Assembly (NCBI GenBank): GCA_035235625.1
Contig: CP141146.1
Span: 19,772,501-19,836,500 of the forward strand
Reading direction: 5' to 3'
DNA: 64,000 nt
Source: Saururus chinensis
Lineage: Eukaryota > Streptophyta > Magnoliopsida > Piperales > Saururaceae
Shown: in pieces, positions 1 to 12,489 of the stretch
Position numbering within the stretch: position 1 is the first letter of the stretch
Layout: every line of letters starts with the position of its first letter
Program-made: the position numbers and the translations under genes
Notes under the pieces: generated by a model
What the model was told of the DNA's origin: nothing
What the model saw: only the letters and a program-made list of their open reading frames with translations
Databases searched by the model: none

Positions 1-1331
1 ATGGATTTTTGGATTTCTTTTTGGAGGTTCCTTAGACTTGAAAGCCAAAAGCCACATCTTATGAAAACAAAGGGGTATTTATAGCTTTGGGGGTTATACG
101 GTTAAACAAAGTAGTTAAGGTGAGCTGGAAAAGTAGTTTGTAAGAAGTGGAGAGTGAGTTAGTGGGAGATGGAGAATGGGTTAGTGGGAGGTGGAGAATC
201 AATTAGTGGGATGGTTGGTGAGAATCGGATTGATTAGTAGAGAGTGAGTTAGTGGAAAGTGGGGAGTGTGAGAGAAGTCCGGGTATTATACCTTTGACTT
301 GGTCTCCTCCACTTCATCACTCTCTTTACACATCATCATTCATTCATTTTTTTAGTTTTATAATTTCATTCATTCATTTTTTTATTTTATTTCTTCAATT
401 TTTTTTTATTTAGGATAGGGGATCACAAGCCTCAGGGTTCTGACTTAGTCTTCCTACTCTCTATGTGGGGCCCATGGGGGTTTTCCACATAATCTCTTTA
501 CTTTACTTTTTTTTCAAACTTTGAGTTCTTTGAAATTAAACTTTTGGTGTTTCTTTTTTTTTTAGTCTCATGGCAATTTTAATGTGAGATTTATGGGGTC
601 TCACAAAGCCAATTTAGCTATTGTAGCTATCTTTGATTGTAAGGGGGCCTCATGAGGTCCTTAGAAATTTTTTTGTTAGAAGTCGTAACTCATCTCTACG
701 TCTGTAGGATTAGATTTTACTTTTTCTTCCTTTTTTTTCTTTAAACTTTGTCCATTTCTTCTTTTTTTTTTCTTTGGACTTTGTTCACTTTGGAGACTTT
801 GTCTATTTCAAAATTTTGGTCTCATTTAGAGCTAGTCAAGCTCCAAAATCTTGGCCTTTGAATTTTGATTTTTTTTGTCAACACATTCCTACGTGTGTAG
901 CATTCGAATTCGCTTCATCTTTTTTTTTTCTTTGGACTTTGTCCACTTTGGAAACTTTGTCCATTTTAAAAATTTAGTCTCATTCAGAACTAGTCAAGTT
1001 TCAAAATCTTGGCCTTTAAATTTTAATTTTTTAATAATTTTTTTATGTCAACAGAAATGTGAAATCCAATGGGTCCACAAGGTTGTATTCGACCATTCCA
1101 TGTACATTTAGACTAATAAGAGCCTATTCTTGACCATTAAATAGCTTTAGCTAAGCTTCACTTCCTCTTCCACTTGGATCCTATCAAAGCCCATTTAGAC
1201 ATGTAAACACAAGAGTGGTCCAACTCACCTATTCAAAATATAAATAGTCAAAATAAGTAATGACTTAACAAAAAATATGATTGCAATTCAAGATTAGAAA
1301 ATATTTAATTGAACATTATTCTAGTGCATCA
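1..1331 (-). repeat. 3' LTR of Gypsy-1 (partial)
   Basis: On the minus strand the LTR begins TGATGCACTAG at 1331, just after a G-rich polypurine tract (plus-strand complement at 1332-1343). Positions about 1050-1331 match 8090-8372 base for base with scattered differences, which identifies the LTR pair. Positions 1-1040 show no easy match to the other LTR. Either U3 has diverged or recombined, or unrelated sequence lies here. A minus-strand TATA-like box (CTATAAATA) lies near 78-86. The left end is outside the window. Confidence 0.7.
770..1050. repeat. Two-copy tandem repeat inside the Gypsy-1 LTR region
   Basis: A block holding CTTTGGACTTTGT, then a CTCATTnAGAnCTAGTCAAG core and AAAATCTTGGCCTTT, occurs at about 770-872 and again at about 930-1033, a period of roughly 160 bp. 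The spacer holds a poly-T tract. The copies differ at several positions. It appears to be a local duplication and has no counterpart in the right LTR. Confidence 0.75.
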
Positions 1332-2640
1332 AATACCCCCCAACCAGCATATTGCTAGACTTTAGCAATTCATGCGTTCAAAAATAATTAAAAAAAAAAC
1401 AAGAAAACATGCCACTTTTGTAAGCCATTATGACTACATTTAGCACATGTAGAAAGCCATTAAACCTAACTTGTGCAAGTGGACGAGTTGTGTCTCGTGA
1501 GGGTTTGTAGTAAATATACCCACAAAATTCAAAATACTCATGGATTGCCTCCTGGGTAGCACTAAGTTTTATGTCTTTAGCTAGACAAAACAAAGAAGAA
1601 GAGGAAAAAAAAATTACAAGTGACAATGCTAACTAGTTGTGTTGAGGAAGTAAAGACTAAGATAATAATTATAAAGCAATACCAAAGAACCCCTTCATCC
1701 CCACTTAGCAAACATCAAACTTTATAATTAACTCTAAAATACTCAAGCAGTAGTTTTCCTAGATTAAGTATTAAAAAAAAAATATTAATGAAACTCCAAA
1801 CCATTAAAGTTATATGTAGATGAATTTTTGAAACAATGTGTTAGTGATTCCATGTAAAATTTTGGCAAGATAATTAGAAGATCAGTCTCTTAAAGTAGTA
1901 TGCCCTTCTACTCACCAAGAGATGTTTAGATAGCCAAAAGAACCAATTCAAAACATAACAACCTATCCAAGATAAGTAATTTGAATGTTCACTTTAATAC
2001 CTCGTGGGCTTTATTTGTGATATTCCAGCGTGCTTGCATTGTTACAATGCTGGTTTTGTCCTATCATACAAAATGAAACATTATTTAAAAACTTAAGCTT
2101 TTTCCCTCTTTTTTTTTTCATATGATCACCATCACTTTTTTTTGCCCCCTTTCTTTCTTTTTTGTTTTTTTATAGGCAACCCTTTTTGAAGTACTTGTTC
2201 TAATTCATTGGTTGTTTTCCTTAATGATAATAATCCACTAATTTTTTTCTTCTTTCCCAGCCAAACAAGTGAACATGAAGGTCAAAGTTCATTGGATTCG
2301 GTGTCTCAACATTTTGGGTGAGTCCTAGGTTAACAACTACATAATTCAACTTCAACTCTAAAAATTAGTCGTCAGTGAAAATTTTGAATACCAACATTAG
2401 TTTCTAACATCCTATTCATAAAAGTTAATTGAAAAGACTCATCACAAAAAGAAAGTTTTATTAAAAATATCTAAGTGCCATAATTATCTAAAGATCAAAG
2501 TAAAGAGGAAGAATACCAAGAAAGGATGAAGGTTATCATAGTCAATATTATTTATAGAAATGATCAAAACTCACCACCCAATTCAAATGAAACATTGTCC
2601 TCAATGTTTGGAAAAAACAGATTATATTATTGAGAAAAAA
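1332..2640. other. Non-coding stretch between Gypsy-1 polypurine tract and integrase tail
   Basis: An AT-rich 1.3-kb stretch with no recognisable product. In Athila/Tat elements the region between pol and the 3' LTR is commonly long and non-coding or holds an extra ORF. Nothing identifiable remains here. Confidence 0.5.
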
Positions 2641-5600
2641 TCATGAAAAAAAATCAACCCTCAAAATTAGGATCTTCAAGAGATGTGGACTCAACTTCAA
2701 GGACAAAATGTTCTAAAAATAGTTTCAAACATTGTCCATTAACTTCAAAAATATTACCATTATTTGTGTTTTTAATTTCAACAGATCCATAAAGATAAAT
2801 AGTTTTTACAATGGAAGCACTTGAACGAGATGTTAATTTTCCTGAAAATAGATGTTGCCTAGAATTATACAAAAGAAAATTTTGAGATGGTTCAAAGGTC
2901 TTACGAAGTATGTTCTTAACATGAAATGCTTTCATTCTTTCCTTCTACATTCTAGCACTCTCATAATCATCATGTCGAATTTTATCTAATTCATTTAGCT
3001 GTAACTTTCTATGCAACCCACCCTTGTCAAGATTGTAGTTGACAGCCTAATTGCCCAATAATCCCTATGTTCTAACTCCACAGGCAAGTGACTAGCCTTT
3101 CCAAAAATTAATCGATAAGGGGACATTACAATCAGGGTTTTGAAAGCCCAAGAGCATCGGTTAGTCTTAATGACCAATCCTTACTATTTGGATTTACCGT
3201 TTTAGAAAAATATTTTTGATTTACCGATTTGAAATATCTAGTTGTCCATTTGTTTGTGGGTGATAAGGTGTAGCAACTTTATGTGTGATTCCATATTTTT
3301 TCATCCAGGCCTCAAAAGGCCTATTATAAAAGTGTGTACCCTAATCACTTATAATAGTTGGAGGTGTTCCAAATCTTGACAAAATATTTTCTTTTAAAAA
3401 TTTGACAACTTTGTGATTATTTATTTTGCTTGGAATAGCCTCAATCTATTTAGACACATAAAAACCAACTACTAAAATATAATGATAGCCAAAAGAGGGA
3501 GGAAAAGGTCCCATGAAATCAATGCCCGAATAATAAAAAATTTCAACAAACAAAATTGGGTTAAGAAGCATCATGTTCCTACGGGATATGGTTCCTAACT
3601 TTTGACAATGTTCACATACTTTCAAACTTTATGAGTGTCTTTGAAGAGAGTAGGCCAATAAAAACCACATTATAAAATCTTGACAGTAGTCTTATAAGTA
3701 GAAAAATGACCACCACATGCTTCAGAATGGTAGAAGAAAATAGCATTCATATGCTTAGAATAAGACGCACATCTCCTAATTATTGGGTCTATACAATATT
3801 TAAATAAATAAAGATCATCCCAAAAGAAGTGTTTTACCTCTGTGAAGAATTTGTTTCTATCTTGTTGAGTTTAATGAGTGAAAGTTTTACCTATCACCAG
3901 ATAGTTTGCAATGTTTGTATACCATGAAATATGAGAGGTGTTGAACAACTGTTCATCAGGAAAGGAGTCCTTCATTGGTAGCAGTTCCAAGGAATCAGAA
4001 AACTCTAATCTTGACAAGTGATTGGCAACCACATTCTCTACTTCTTTCTTGGCTTTGATAGTGAGATCAAATTCTTGGAGTAGGAGGATCCACTTGAGGA
4101 ATCTAGGCTATGCATCCTTCCTGCTTAGAAGATATTTGTGAGTTGCATGGTCAATAAAAATAATAATTTAGGAACTAATCAAATATGATCTAAATTTGTT
4201 AAGTGCAAATACTACAGCAAAAAGTTCCCTTTAAGTAGTTGAGTAGTTTATTTGAGTGCTATTTAAAGTCATACTTGCATAATGAATCATACAAGGCTTT
4301 TTATCTTTTTGTTGCCAAGAACAACCCCAACAACATAATCACTAGCATCGCACATGATTTCAAAAAGCAAACTCCAGTCAAGTGGAAGCATAATAGGAGC
4401 ATAAATGAGCATGTTCTTTAGTTTTGTGAAAGCTGGTTCACATGCTTCAGTCCATTCAATGGAGTTGTCCTTTGATAGAAGGTTGCACAATGGTCTAGAT
4501 ATAGCACTAAAATCTTTAATGAACTTTCTATAAAATCCTGCATACGCTAAAAAAATTCTAACATCTTTAATTATTATTAGGGTAGGAAAATTAGCAATTA
4601 ATAAAATTTCGCTTTATCCACTTGAATTCCCCTCATAGAAACAATATGACCAAGTACAATTCCATTAGTGACCACAAAATGACATGTTTTCCAATTTAAA
4701 ACAAGGTTCTTTTCCTGGCATATGACCAAAACTTTTTCCAAATTATTAAGACAATCATCAAAAGAATCTCCAAAGATAGAAAAAGCACTCATAAAAACAT
4801 CTAGAAAATGCTCCACCATATCACTAAATATACTGATCATGCATCTTTCAAATATGGTAGGAACATTACACAATCCAAACAGTATCATTCAATAAGAAAT
4901 GGTACCGAATGGACATGTAAAAGTTGTATTTTTTATTATCAAGTGCAATCTTAATTTGGTTATACCCAGAATAACCATCAAGGAAACAACAAATATGATA
5001 ATCAACCACCCTTTCTAAGATTTGGTCCATGAATGATAAGGGAAAATGATCTTCCCTAGTGACAGAGTTGAGTTTCCTATTGTTAATATATATGCGCGGC
5101 AGTGACCCTCGTTGGGATCAACCCATTTTTTTCATATTTTACTACAGTCACACCGAATTTCTTGGGTACCACTTGGGTAGGACTTATCCACCCTAACACT
5201 GGATTTCTTAACTTACTTAAAAATTTCAAGAATGTCACAAATTTGCACCAATTTAGAATAAGATTGTAATCTTTGAGGAAATAGAGGAGGAATATGAGAA
5301 ACACAATCGGAGTTGTCAAATTCATCACCATGTTTAAAATTCAAATACTCCTTCGGTTCAATAACCTTATTTGGAATGTCTTTGTTAATGACTTTTCCAC
5401 TTCTCAAAATGGTGATGGACATAGCATACTCCTCTTCTGAACTTGAAGCATTAAAATTTTCAATTACAAATTGACATTTAAGATTTGTTTGAGGTTGAGA
5501 AAGAAACTTCCCTTATTCCCGAGTGCTCAAGGTTGTGGTCAATTAAGTGATAGAAGTCTTCTAGTCATTGATGCCTTGCAGTGTTTGGTTGTTGATTTTT

Positions 5601-6903
5601 GCTTGACTCTGCATGAATGTTTGCAATGTATCTTCAAGAGTGTTCTTATGTGGTAGAACATGTGTTGAAGAAGGAGGAGGAACCTGCATATTAGACTCAT
5701 TTCTCCAACTAATGTTAGGATAATTAGACAAATTAGGAATATAAGTTTCAAAATAAGAAGAAAAAGACCTTTTTGTAAATATTCATAGCATTTGCTTAAG
5801 TATACAACACCTCTTGAAAAGCAATGATTGTTAGAAAATCCTGTGTTTGGTGTCCATCACTCTCACATATACTACAAATATCTTGTGCTTTTTTAGAAGC
5901 TTTAGACATGTTTTCCTTAATAATTTTCATAGCCTCAACATTTCTAGTTAAACTTGCAATTTTTGCTTTTACATCATCATCTTTATTAAGAAGGTACATG
6001 CCCACCTTAGTTGTCATATTAGATTTTTTTTATTAGTATTTTCAAATTTATTAGATCTTGGCTTGCCAACATATCAAAATAATTTAATGCTTCCTCAGGT
6101 TATTTACTCAAAAACTCTTCATTACACATCATTTCAACAAATTGCCTCATTTGAGAAGTTAGGCTATTATAAAAGAAACATTTTGGTTAGGCATAGTTAC
6201 ACAAACCTCTTCCAACTTTTTTAAATGTAAATATTGATTATCTGAATCTAAGCCACAAAATTTGGGTAGTAATTGAATTACTCCTCGCTTGAGATCAAAA
6301 TCACCCACGTTAGTTTGAAAAATCATACAAGAAGGAGAACTTAATCTAGTTGGTTGCAAATAATCATCCATAATTTTAACTTATTGATTATTTTGCACTT
6401 CATTTAAACCATTATTACTTGTACCATCATCCATAGTGTTTAAAGAAAGAGAAAACTCAGAAATATTAAGAGAAATATCAACACTTTTTAAGCAACAACT
6501 TCGTTCACATTGCCATAAGCACATAAAAAATTGAGAAACTTTTTTTTCCTTTTTGGAAGGAACTAAAATAAAAGAATCAACAAAGTAAAATTAAAAGAAA
6601 GAAGATCTATAAATTAACAAGAGTAAAACATGAAATTTAAACTTGATATCTAATTAAAACAATTCCAAAAAAATATCTAAGAACTAAAAGAAATGAAGTA
6701 AAGGAAGTGGAATGAAACTACTTGGAATGCTTCAAGTGGTCTTTCTTATTTCTTTGAGCAATAACAAGTCCAAGAGATCTTTTCAGTTGTGCTTCTTCAA
6801 TGATTCTTTGTCCCACTACTCAAAATTTTAACAAAAAAAAGAAAAAAAAAAGAATGAATAGGGAGAATATTCTTGTAACTGGCATTCTCATCACAAGTTG
6901 CAA

Positions 6904-6921
6904 TCCCCGACGACAATGCCA
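6904..6921 (-). other. Primer-binding site of Gypsy-1
   Basis: On the minus strand this reads TGGCATTGTCGTCGGGGA, very close to TGGCGCCGTTGCCGGGGA, the tRNA-Asp-type primer site common in Athila/Tat-like plant elements. It lies directly downstream of the 5' LTR, as expected. Confidence 0.7.
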
Positions 6922-6929
6922 AAAACTTC

Positions 6930-8372
6930 TTATACCAAAACTATTGATTCATTCAATTGAGCCAAAGCTTAGGGTTATATTATTTTTAAGTATACAAGTG
7001 GATGTAGTCTTGCAAAGTCAAATCCACAAGGATTGTCTTTGTGTGACTATCACAATGATTACAAAATAAGAGGAGTAAAGAAAAATTAAGAGAGAAAGAG
7101 TAAAAGAGTATTAAGGTAATAAAGAGTAATTAAATCAATAAGATAAAACACTAAGGCAATAAGGGTCATTGTAACATCTAGTAATATTTTTCATGTGTCA
7201 TGTTATATCAATTAGAATCGAATAAAGATTCTATCAAATTAGAAGATATAGATATTAAAAGAAAAAACAAAGAAATGGATACTTTGGATAGATGAAATAT
7301 AACAATAATTGTTTCTTCAAGAGTTTTGTGTATCAAAACCACTAAAGATCAAATAAAGATCACAAACATTTTATGTATTAAGATCACAAAGAAACAAAAT
7401 GAAGAATATTAAATGAACATAAGTTCAAATAACAAATACTTACTTGAAATTATTTATGAAACAACACTAGAACTTCATTAGATGTTTACAAATCACCTGT
7501 AACCTTAACTAGAGTGCTTAGAAAGTTATTACAATAAAACTAAAAATTAAAACTATAAAAGAAAAGAAAAAAAGGAGAAGAGATCTCAAATGAGGAGGGG
7601 ATGATGCTTCTACCATATTCACCCCTCTTTTTATAAGAGAAAAAGGGGTTGCTTCAAAGGGGAAGGTCCAATCATATCCCTTGATTGCTTCCTAATTGAT
7701 TGTTTGATTGGTTACTTCTTTAACAATGATTTAGATTCTAAATTAATTTAATAATTTATTTAGAAAATAAGTATCATTTAGTCTTTTTTTAGTTATCTAA
7801 TAAGCCTCATTATCTTTCCCTATGTGTATCAATCACAACCAGTAAAAAGATCCTCAATGTGTTGGCCTCGGGTTAATTAACTAGTTGTACCTTTGCATGT
7901 CATATTTGACCCTTACAACTTCAGAATTTTAAATTTCATCCTGAAATAAGTATTGTAGCCACAAATGTATTCTTTCTAATACCACACGAAGCATATCAAT
8001 CATAATTTTATATAGAAAGATATGACAAAAAAACTAAGGTTGTGTCAATCTGTCCAAATCAGTTTCTTCCCGAATTTGGTTCTCTTGATGCAAATATGAA
8101 ATCCAATGGGTCCATAAGGTTATGTTCTACAATTTCATATATGTTTAGACCATTAAGAGCCCATTCTTCTCCATTAATTAGTTTTAGGAAATTGGGCTTC
8201 ACTTTCTCTTGCACTTGGATCCTATCGAAAACCATTTAGGCATGTAAACAGAACAGAAGTCCAACTCACCTATTTAAAATATAAATAGCTCAAATAAGTA
8301 ATGAATTAACACAAAATATGATTACAATTTAAGATTTGAAAATATTTAATTGAACATTATTTCAGTGCATCA
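6930..8372 (-). repeat. 5' LTR of Gypsy-1
   Basis: The minus-strand LTR starts TGATGCACTG at 8372 and ends near 6930-6944, next to the primer-binding site, giving about 1.43 kb. A minus-strand TATA-like box (CTTATAAAAAG) lies near 7630-7640. The outer 280 bp match the left LTR at 1050-1331. The exact inner end is uncertain because about 20 bp separate the nearest TG from the primer site. Confidence 0.7.
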
Positions 8373-8520
8373 TTACACATAGAGGAAAGAACTCTTAATT
8401 GCTTAGTTATAAAAGTAGTAAGGTTAGGAGAAATCTAGTGATCCACTATTATCATCTACTTGGATATTAAACTGCCAATTGGTAGTTGAGGATTTTTATT
8501 AAAAAGTTGAGTTATATTCA
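8373..8520 (+). repeat. Distal remnant of the 5' LTR of family A copy A1
   Basis: This stretch matches the last ~150 bp of the shared LTR at 16700-16851 (AATCTAGTGAT, ATTAAACT, GGTAGyTGAGG, ending ...TATTCA). It is followed at 8521 by TGCTATCAATCTG, which resembles an initiator-Met-tRNA primer site. The rest of this LTR would lie left of Gypsy-1, outside the window. Confidence 0.65.
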
Positions 8521-8789
8521 TGCTATCAATCTGTTTTTGCATGCTTGTACATCGTAAGTTTAATTATTCTTCCTAGATTTTGATTTCTAGTGTTAGATAT
8601 CTTGTGTTAGAAGTTGATCTCTTAATTATTCTTAGTTTACTTATTTTTCTCTCAAAATTACTTGTTGCACTTGCTAATTTGTGTGCCCTATTTTTTAAAT
8701 TTGCTTATTCTTATATTTATCCTTGCATTGAGTACTTAAATTTTGTTGCTTGGGTGGTTCAAGTTTATTTAATTTTAATGTCAGCATCA

Positions 8790-10436
8790 AATAACTAAAT
8801 GAAAGAACTCGGAGAATTAGGAAGTCATATAAATTGTCCACCGTTGTTTGATGGTCAAAACTTTTCATATTGAAAGAATAACATGACTGCTTTTATTTAA
8901 GTGCTTAATGGCAATGCTTGGAAAGTCGTGATTTAATGTTAGAATCCTCCAATGACTAAAGATAAAGATGAAAATTCAATCTTAAAAGATGAGAGGGAAT
9001 GGGATAAAAATGAAACAAAACTTACAAATCAAAACAATAAGGTCTTTAGTGCATTGTTAAATTTCATATGAAAGTCACAACATAGGTCAATTCCAAATTG
9101 CACATTCTCCCAGGTTGCGACTTGCATGGCAAAAATTTGTGAAGTATACGAGGGAACTGTGGCTGTCAAAATGTCTAGGTTACAGATGCTTAACCTTAAA
9201 TTTGAAAATATGCTAATGAGTGAAGATGAAACTATTTTTGAATATTATGCTAGGATATCAAACATAGTTAATACTTGTGATCAATTAAGGGAGCCCATTC
9301 CTAATTACCTAGTTGTGAGATAAACACCTTAGACATTGAGGAGCTAGTTGGGAACCTTAGAGCCTTTGATATGCAAGAAGAATCTTATGAAAATAAAAAA
9401 GAATTGTTTAAAAAATCTAAGGGAAAATAAACTCCCCTTAAAGCATTTAAGAGAATTTCCAAATAGAATAAAGCTTTGTATACCTTAGGAGAATTTGAAG
9501 AATTGAGATGATGAAGAATTAATGCTCTTGTTAGCCAAAACTTCAAAAAATTTATGAAATCTCATAACTTTAGGTTTTGGAATAAAATTCAAAATTCAAG
9601 GAAGAGACAAGGGGATAGGAAAGATGAGAGGTAAAATAAACAAGACAAGAAGAATATGATGTGTCTTGAATTTGGTAAGTTAGGTCATTTTCCTGCTGAT
9701 TGTCCTAACAATAATTCTAAAAATTCTTCTTACGATATGCCTACAAAATCAAAAGGGTTTGATAAAAAGAGAAACGACAAAATGTTTAAAGCAACTTACT
9801 CTGATGAGAGTTCTTCTTATGAAGATGAAATATGTAACTATACTTCCTTATATGCAAGTGTGAAGAAAGATAGTTATGGAGAAGAGTCTCGTGAGTCCTC
9901 TCCTCTGGAAGAGAACTCAGAGTCTAATTTATATTTTGATAACTATAAAGGTTTCTCCAGCAATTCATAGTTTTAACTAGGAAAACCAAAAGCCTTAAGA
10001 GAGAGTTGAAAAGAAAGTTGATAAATTTATCTTGTCATCTCAAGAGGAAAGTAGGTTAGTGGAGCTAAACATCAAACTTGATAGAGAAATGAGTTACCTT
10101 AAGAAAGACATTGATAATAAGAAAGAGAAGTATAATGCCCTCAATAGAGAACTTATGTCATCTAAAGAGAAATTAGATAGATTTAAGGGTGGAAAGAAGA
10201 ATTTGAAAATCATGTTTAGCATTGGTCAAACCAATAAGATCATTTTAGGTTTTAAGAAATGCTTGACTACCCCCTTAGAAAAACTTACTACCTTTGTGAA
10301 GGCCAAAGAGAGTGACAAATGCCCAAAGATAGTGCGCCACCTACCTAGGTCAAAAGGGATTATGATAAAAAAACACAAGCAATTAGTGAAGCTTTTGCTT
10401 GTTTTTGCAATTGGTTTTGATTTTGTTTTGGATTAG
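8790..10436 (+). pseudogene. Family A gag fossil (Copia-type UBN2 gag, zinc knuckle, coiled coil)
   Basis: The start resembles the usual Copia gag N-terminus (PPLFDGQNF near 8840). A UBN2-type gag segment follows at 9126-9320 (EYYARISNIVNTCDQL), then a CCHC zinc knuckle at about 9656-9710 (CLEFGKLGHFPADC, with Cys, Cys, His and Cys in family spacing). Next come an acidic, serine-rich stretch and a Lys/Glu-rich coiled coil at 10032-10200 (LKKDIDNKKEKYNALNREL). In Copia gag the zinc knuckle packages RNA. This is a fossil with several breaks. Confidence 0.7.
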
Positions 10437-10439
10437 TTC

Positions 10440-11650
10440 AGCTCTGAAGACAAAATAAAATTAATTTTTTAAGCTGAAAAGCAACATGATTTGTAGTCAA
10501 ACATACCTTAACGAAGAGAATGATACACCAAGGAGAGTGAAGATCAATTCGATTTTCTTTTTCTTATTGTTGCAATTCTTAGGTTTTAAAATTTGCACAC
10601 TTCATGTTGAGACTCAAGTCACTTTCATGTTTAAAAATGAAGAGAGAATTCTTAAACATGAGTTGACTTAGGTGTTTGGATTCTAGTGGAGTCTTATTGA
10701 CTAAATTCAATGATCATTTTCTAGATTTTTATTTAGAATTCAAAAGAAAGAAGCAAATTATATGTAATCTACTTCAATGTTTGAAGTCTTATGTGCTTCA
10801 AATATATTTTATTAATATGGAATTATCCTCGTAAAGATGAAGGCGAATGACTACCTACTTAAGTCGACCTAGGCTAGTGTAAAGCTCTTATCTGCTTGAC
10901 ATCAAGAAAAATGAATTAAAAAGAAAGAAAAGAATAAATAAATATATGATGTAATTAGAGAGGATTCTAAAAAAGTCAAACCCTAGAAAAATGGTTTGAG
11001 GAAAAATATCATAACTCAGAAAAAGGCATACGTTGTTCTATTTCATAAAAAACAATGTACATAGATTATAGCTAAAGTGAGCTGAAAAATGGGAACTTTG
11101 TCTTTAGTAGGATTTAAACAAATTTGTCTCAGTTTGAATAAGAGTGATCTTACAAGATTCAAGATTAAAAAAGCAAGAGTTAAAAATATTCATAGTTTCT
11201 TCACAACTTAATAAAAGAGAGTTAAAGCATCAAAATGAAGAAAATAAAATTGATAATCACATACAAATAGAGTTAACTAATCTAAGGCAATAGAGTTGAA
11301 CATAATATGTAGATGCACTTAGATTAAAGGAAAATTGATTAAAAATTCGTCAAAAAGAGCTCAACTATGCTTCTTTTTATTATTATTATTTTTTGGGTTC
11401 TTGGTCTCAAATTGAAGTGTTTTCAATGAATTTCAATGTTTTTGAGCATTATAATTTATCATGATTTGGTTTTTGAATGTTTTGAAAACAAAATTTTTGA
11501 TTGCTCAAATTATTTAAAGCACATTTGTGAAAAAGCGTATTTCAAAGTTAAGTAAAATTAATTGAATTTTTAGACAAAATCTTGATCACTCATAATTTTT
11601 GTCTAAAAGTCAATTTGACATGATTCTCTTAATCTTAAATTCTAATATGG
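10440..11650 (+). repeat. Family A non-coding block R, copy 1
   Basis: About 1.2 kb of AT-rich sequence without coding, shared with 18130-19430 and 51975-53340. Shared landmarks include AAGCAACATGATT, CACCAAGGAGAGTGAA, AGAATTCTTAAACATGAG, ATCACATAC and TGGATGCACTTA. The three copies are collinear, so this is a fixed internal part of the element and not chance similarity. Confidence 0.75.
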
Positions 11651-11659
11651 TTGTTTTAA
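11651..11659. repeat. Left target-site duplication of the Pack-MULE
   Basis: TTGTTTTAA, matching TTGCTTTAA at 14063-14071 with one difference. Nine bases is the length typical of Mutator-like elements. Confidence 0.85.
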
Positions 11660-12161
11660 GAGAAATTTATTTAAATAATAATTAAAAAAAACTTAATTAC
11701 CAATATGAACCACTTTGGGAAATATTTTTCAAAGTAGTGTTCCTTTTTACCACGCAAGCACCAGCCAAGCAGTTGCCACTTGCGTGGCTTTTTTTAAATT
11801 TTATACTCATAGAGCCGCCGAACTAGACATTTCTTTGCCGGCACAAAATCTGCTTTAGCACATCCCATGTTTTGACAACCCACGTTCGTTTGAGGTTCAA
11901 ACGACGAATTCACAAAAACTGACGCTTCCCACCAGAACCCACAGCTAGTTGGGCTTTTCTTGTTACGGACATGGTTTCCCATTGATTTGGCAGTCATCTC
12001 TTGTCCGAAAGCATTCCGACCAGCTTCGGAAACTTGTCGGGCTTGCAAGGTCTTCAGCTTAGCGTCAACCAAATCACGGGCGCCATCCCACTGAAGCTCT
12101 CCAACCGCATTTCTCCGTGCATGTCCCATACGTGACACCAACCTGACCACCGTCTTGAAAC
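11660..12161. repeat. Left inverted arm of the Pack-MULE
   Basis: The outer ~130 bp pair with 13940-14062, and the inner part (about 11795-12161) pairs with about 13285-13655 in reverse complement. The arm therefore includes captured gene sequence. The right arm carries an extra ~280 bp between these two paired parts. Confidence 0.85.
11998..12110 (+). pseudogene. LRR receptor-like kinase fragment, left-arm copy
   Basis: The plus strand reads through roughly 37 residues of leucine-rich repeat, including IPTSFGNLSGL and LQGLQLSVNQITGAIP. The LxxLxLSxNxIxGxIP pattern is the extracellular LRR of plant receptor kinases, close to subfamily XI (RGI-type) proteins. After SNR the reading leaves the family and stops at 12133-12135. 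No kinase domain, signal peptide or flanking repeats are present, so this is a captured scrap. A second copy lies inverted at about 13345-13470. Confidence 0.7.
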
Positions 12162-12489
12162 CTCATTCTTGCATGACATCTCATCAAAGATCTCCCTGGC
12201 CCTTTTCACCTGCCCATCCTTCACATAACCATCAACCATTGCAGTGTAAGATATCACATTCTTCCTCGACATCTCCTCAAAGAGCCCGGCAGCTTCATCA
12301 ATCTTCCCATACCTCACAAATCCAGAAAGCATGGCATTCCACGACGCTACATTCCTTTCCGGCATATTACAAAAAAAATCCCACGCCTCTCCAACCTCAC
12401 CATTCTCAATGCAGCCTGCAATCATTGAATTCCACGAGATGACATTCCTTTCTGGCATCAAACCGAACACCCTCTTCGACTCCATCATG
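12162..12489 (-). pseudogene. Pentatricopeptide repeat (PPR) gene fragment
   Basis: About 110 residues are open on the minus strand and hold three consecutive ~31-residue PPR units: [40 protein letters not shown] and NVISYTAMVDGYVKDGQVKR. The MPERN linkers are typical of PLS-type PPR proteins, which bind organellar RNA. Complete PPR genes have ten or more units, so this is an internal piece without start or stop. It joins the LRR arm at about 12161 and the polyphenol oxidase piece at about 12490. The reading frame is still clean, which suggests a fairly recent capture. It could be part of a chimeric transcript, but no promoter is visible. Confidence 0.85.

Larger units (their letters stand above)
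1..8372 (-). mobile_element. Gypsy-1: decayed Athila/Tat-like Ty3/Gypsy retrotransposon, left end outside window
   Basis: A minus-strand LTR retrotransposon fossil. Going down from the right LTR, the parts in order are a primer-binding site, gag-like sequence (about 6400-5500), a protease-region stretch (about 5450-5100), reverse transcriptase and RNase H (about 5050-4000), integrase (about 3850-2990) and the integrase tail (2935-2654). Short peptides support this: [18 protein letters not shown] is the integrase motif typical of the Athila/Tat side of Gypsy, and SIFSDMVEHFLDVFM is reverse transcriptase. Gag, protease, RT, RNase H, integrase is the order expected for Ty3/Gypsy. The element is badly broken, with many breaks. 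Its LTRs align clearly only over their outer ~290 bp, so it is old. It lies inside the 5' LTR of family A copy A1, whose remnant resumes at 8373. I saw no envelope gene. Confidence 0.85.

Noticed and set aside
1378-1626. Envelope-like or extra gene downstream of Gypsy-1 pol
   Set aside because: The frame is short and shows no signal peptide, membrane anchor or family motif.
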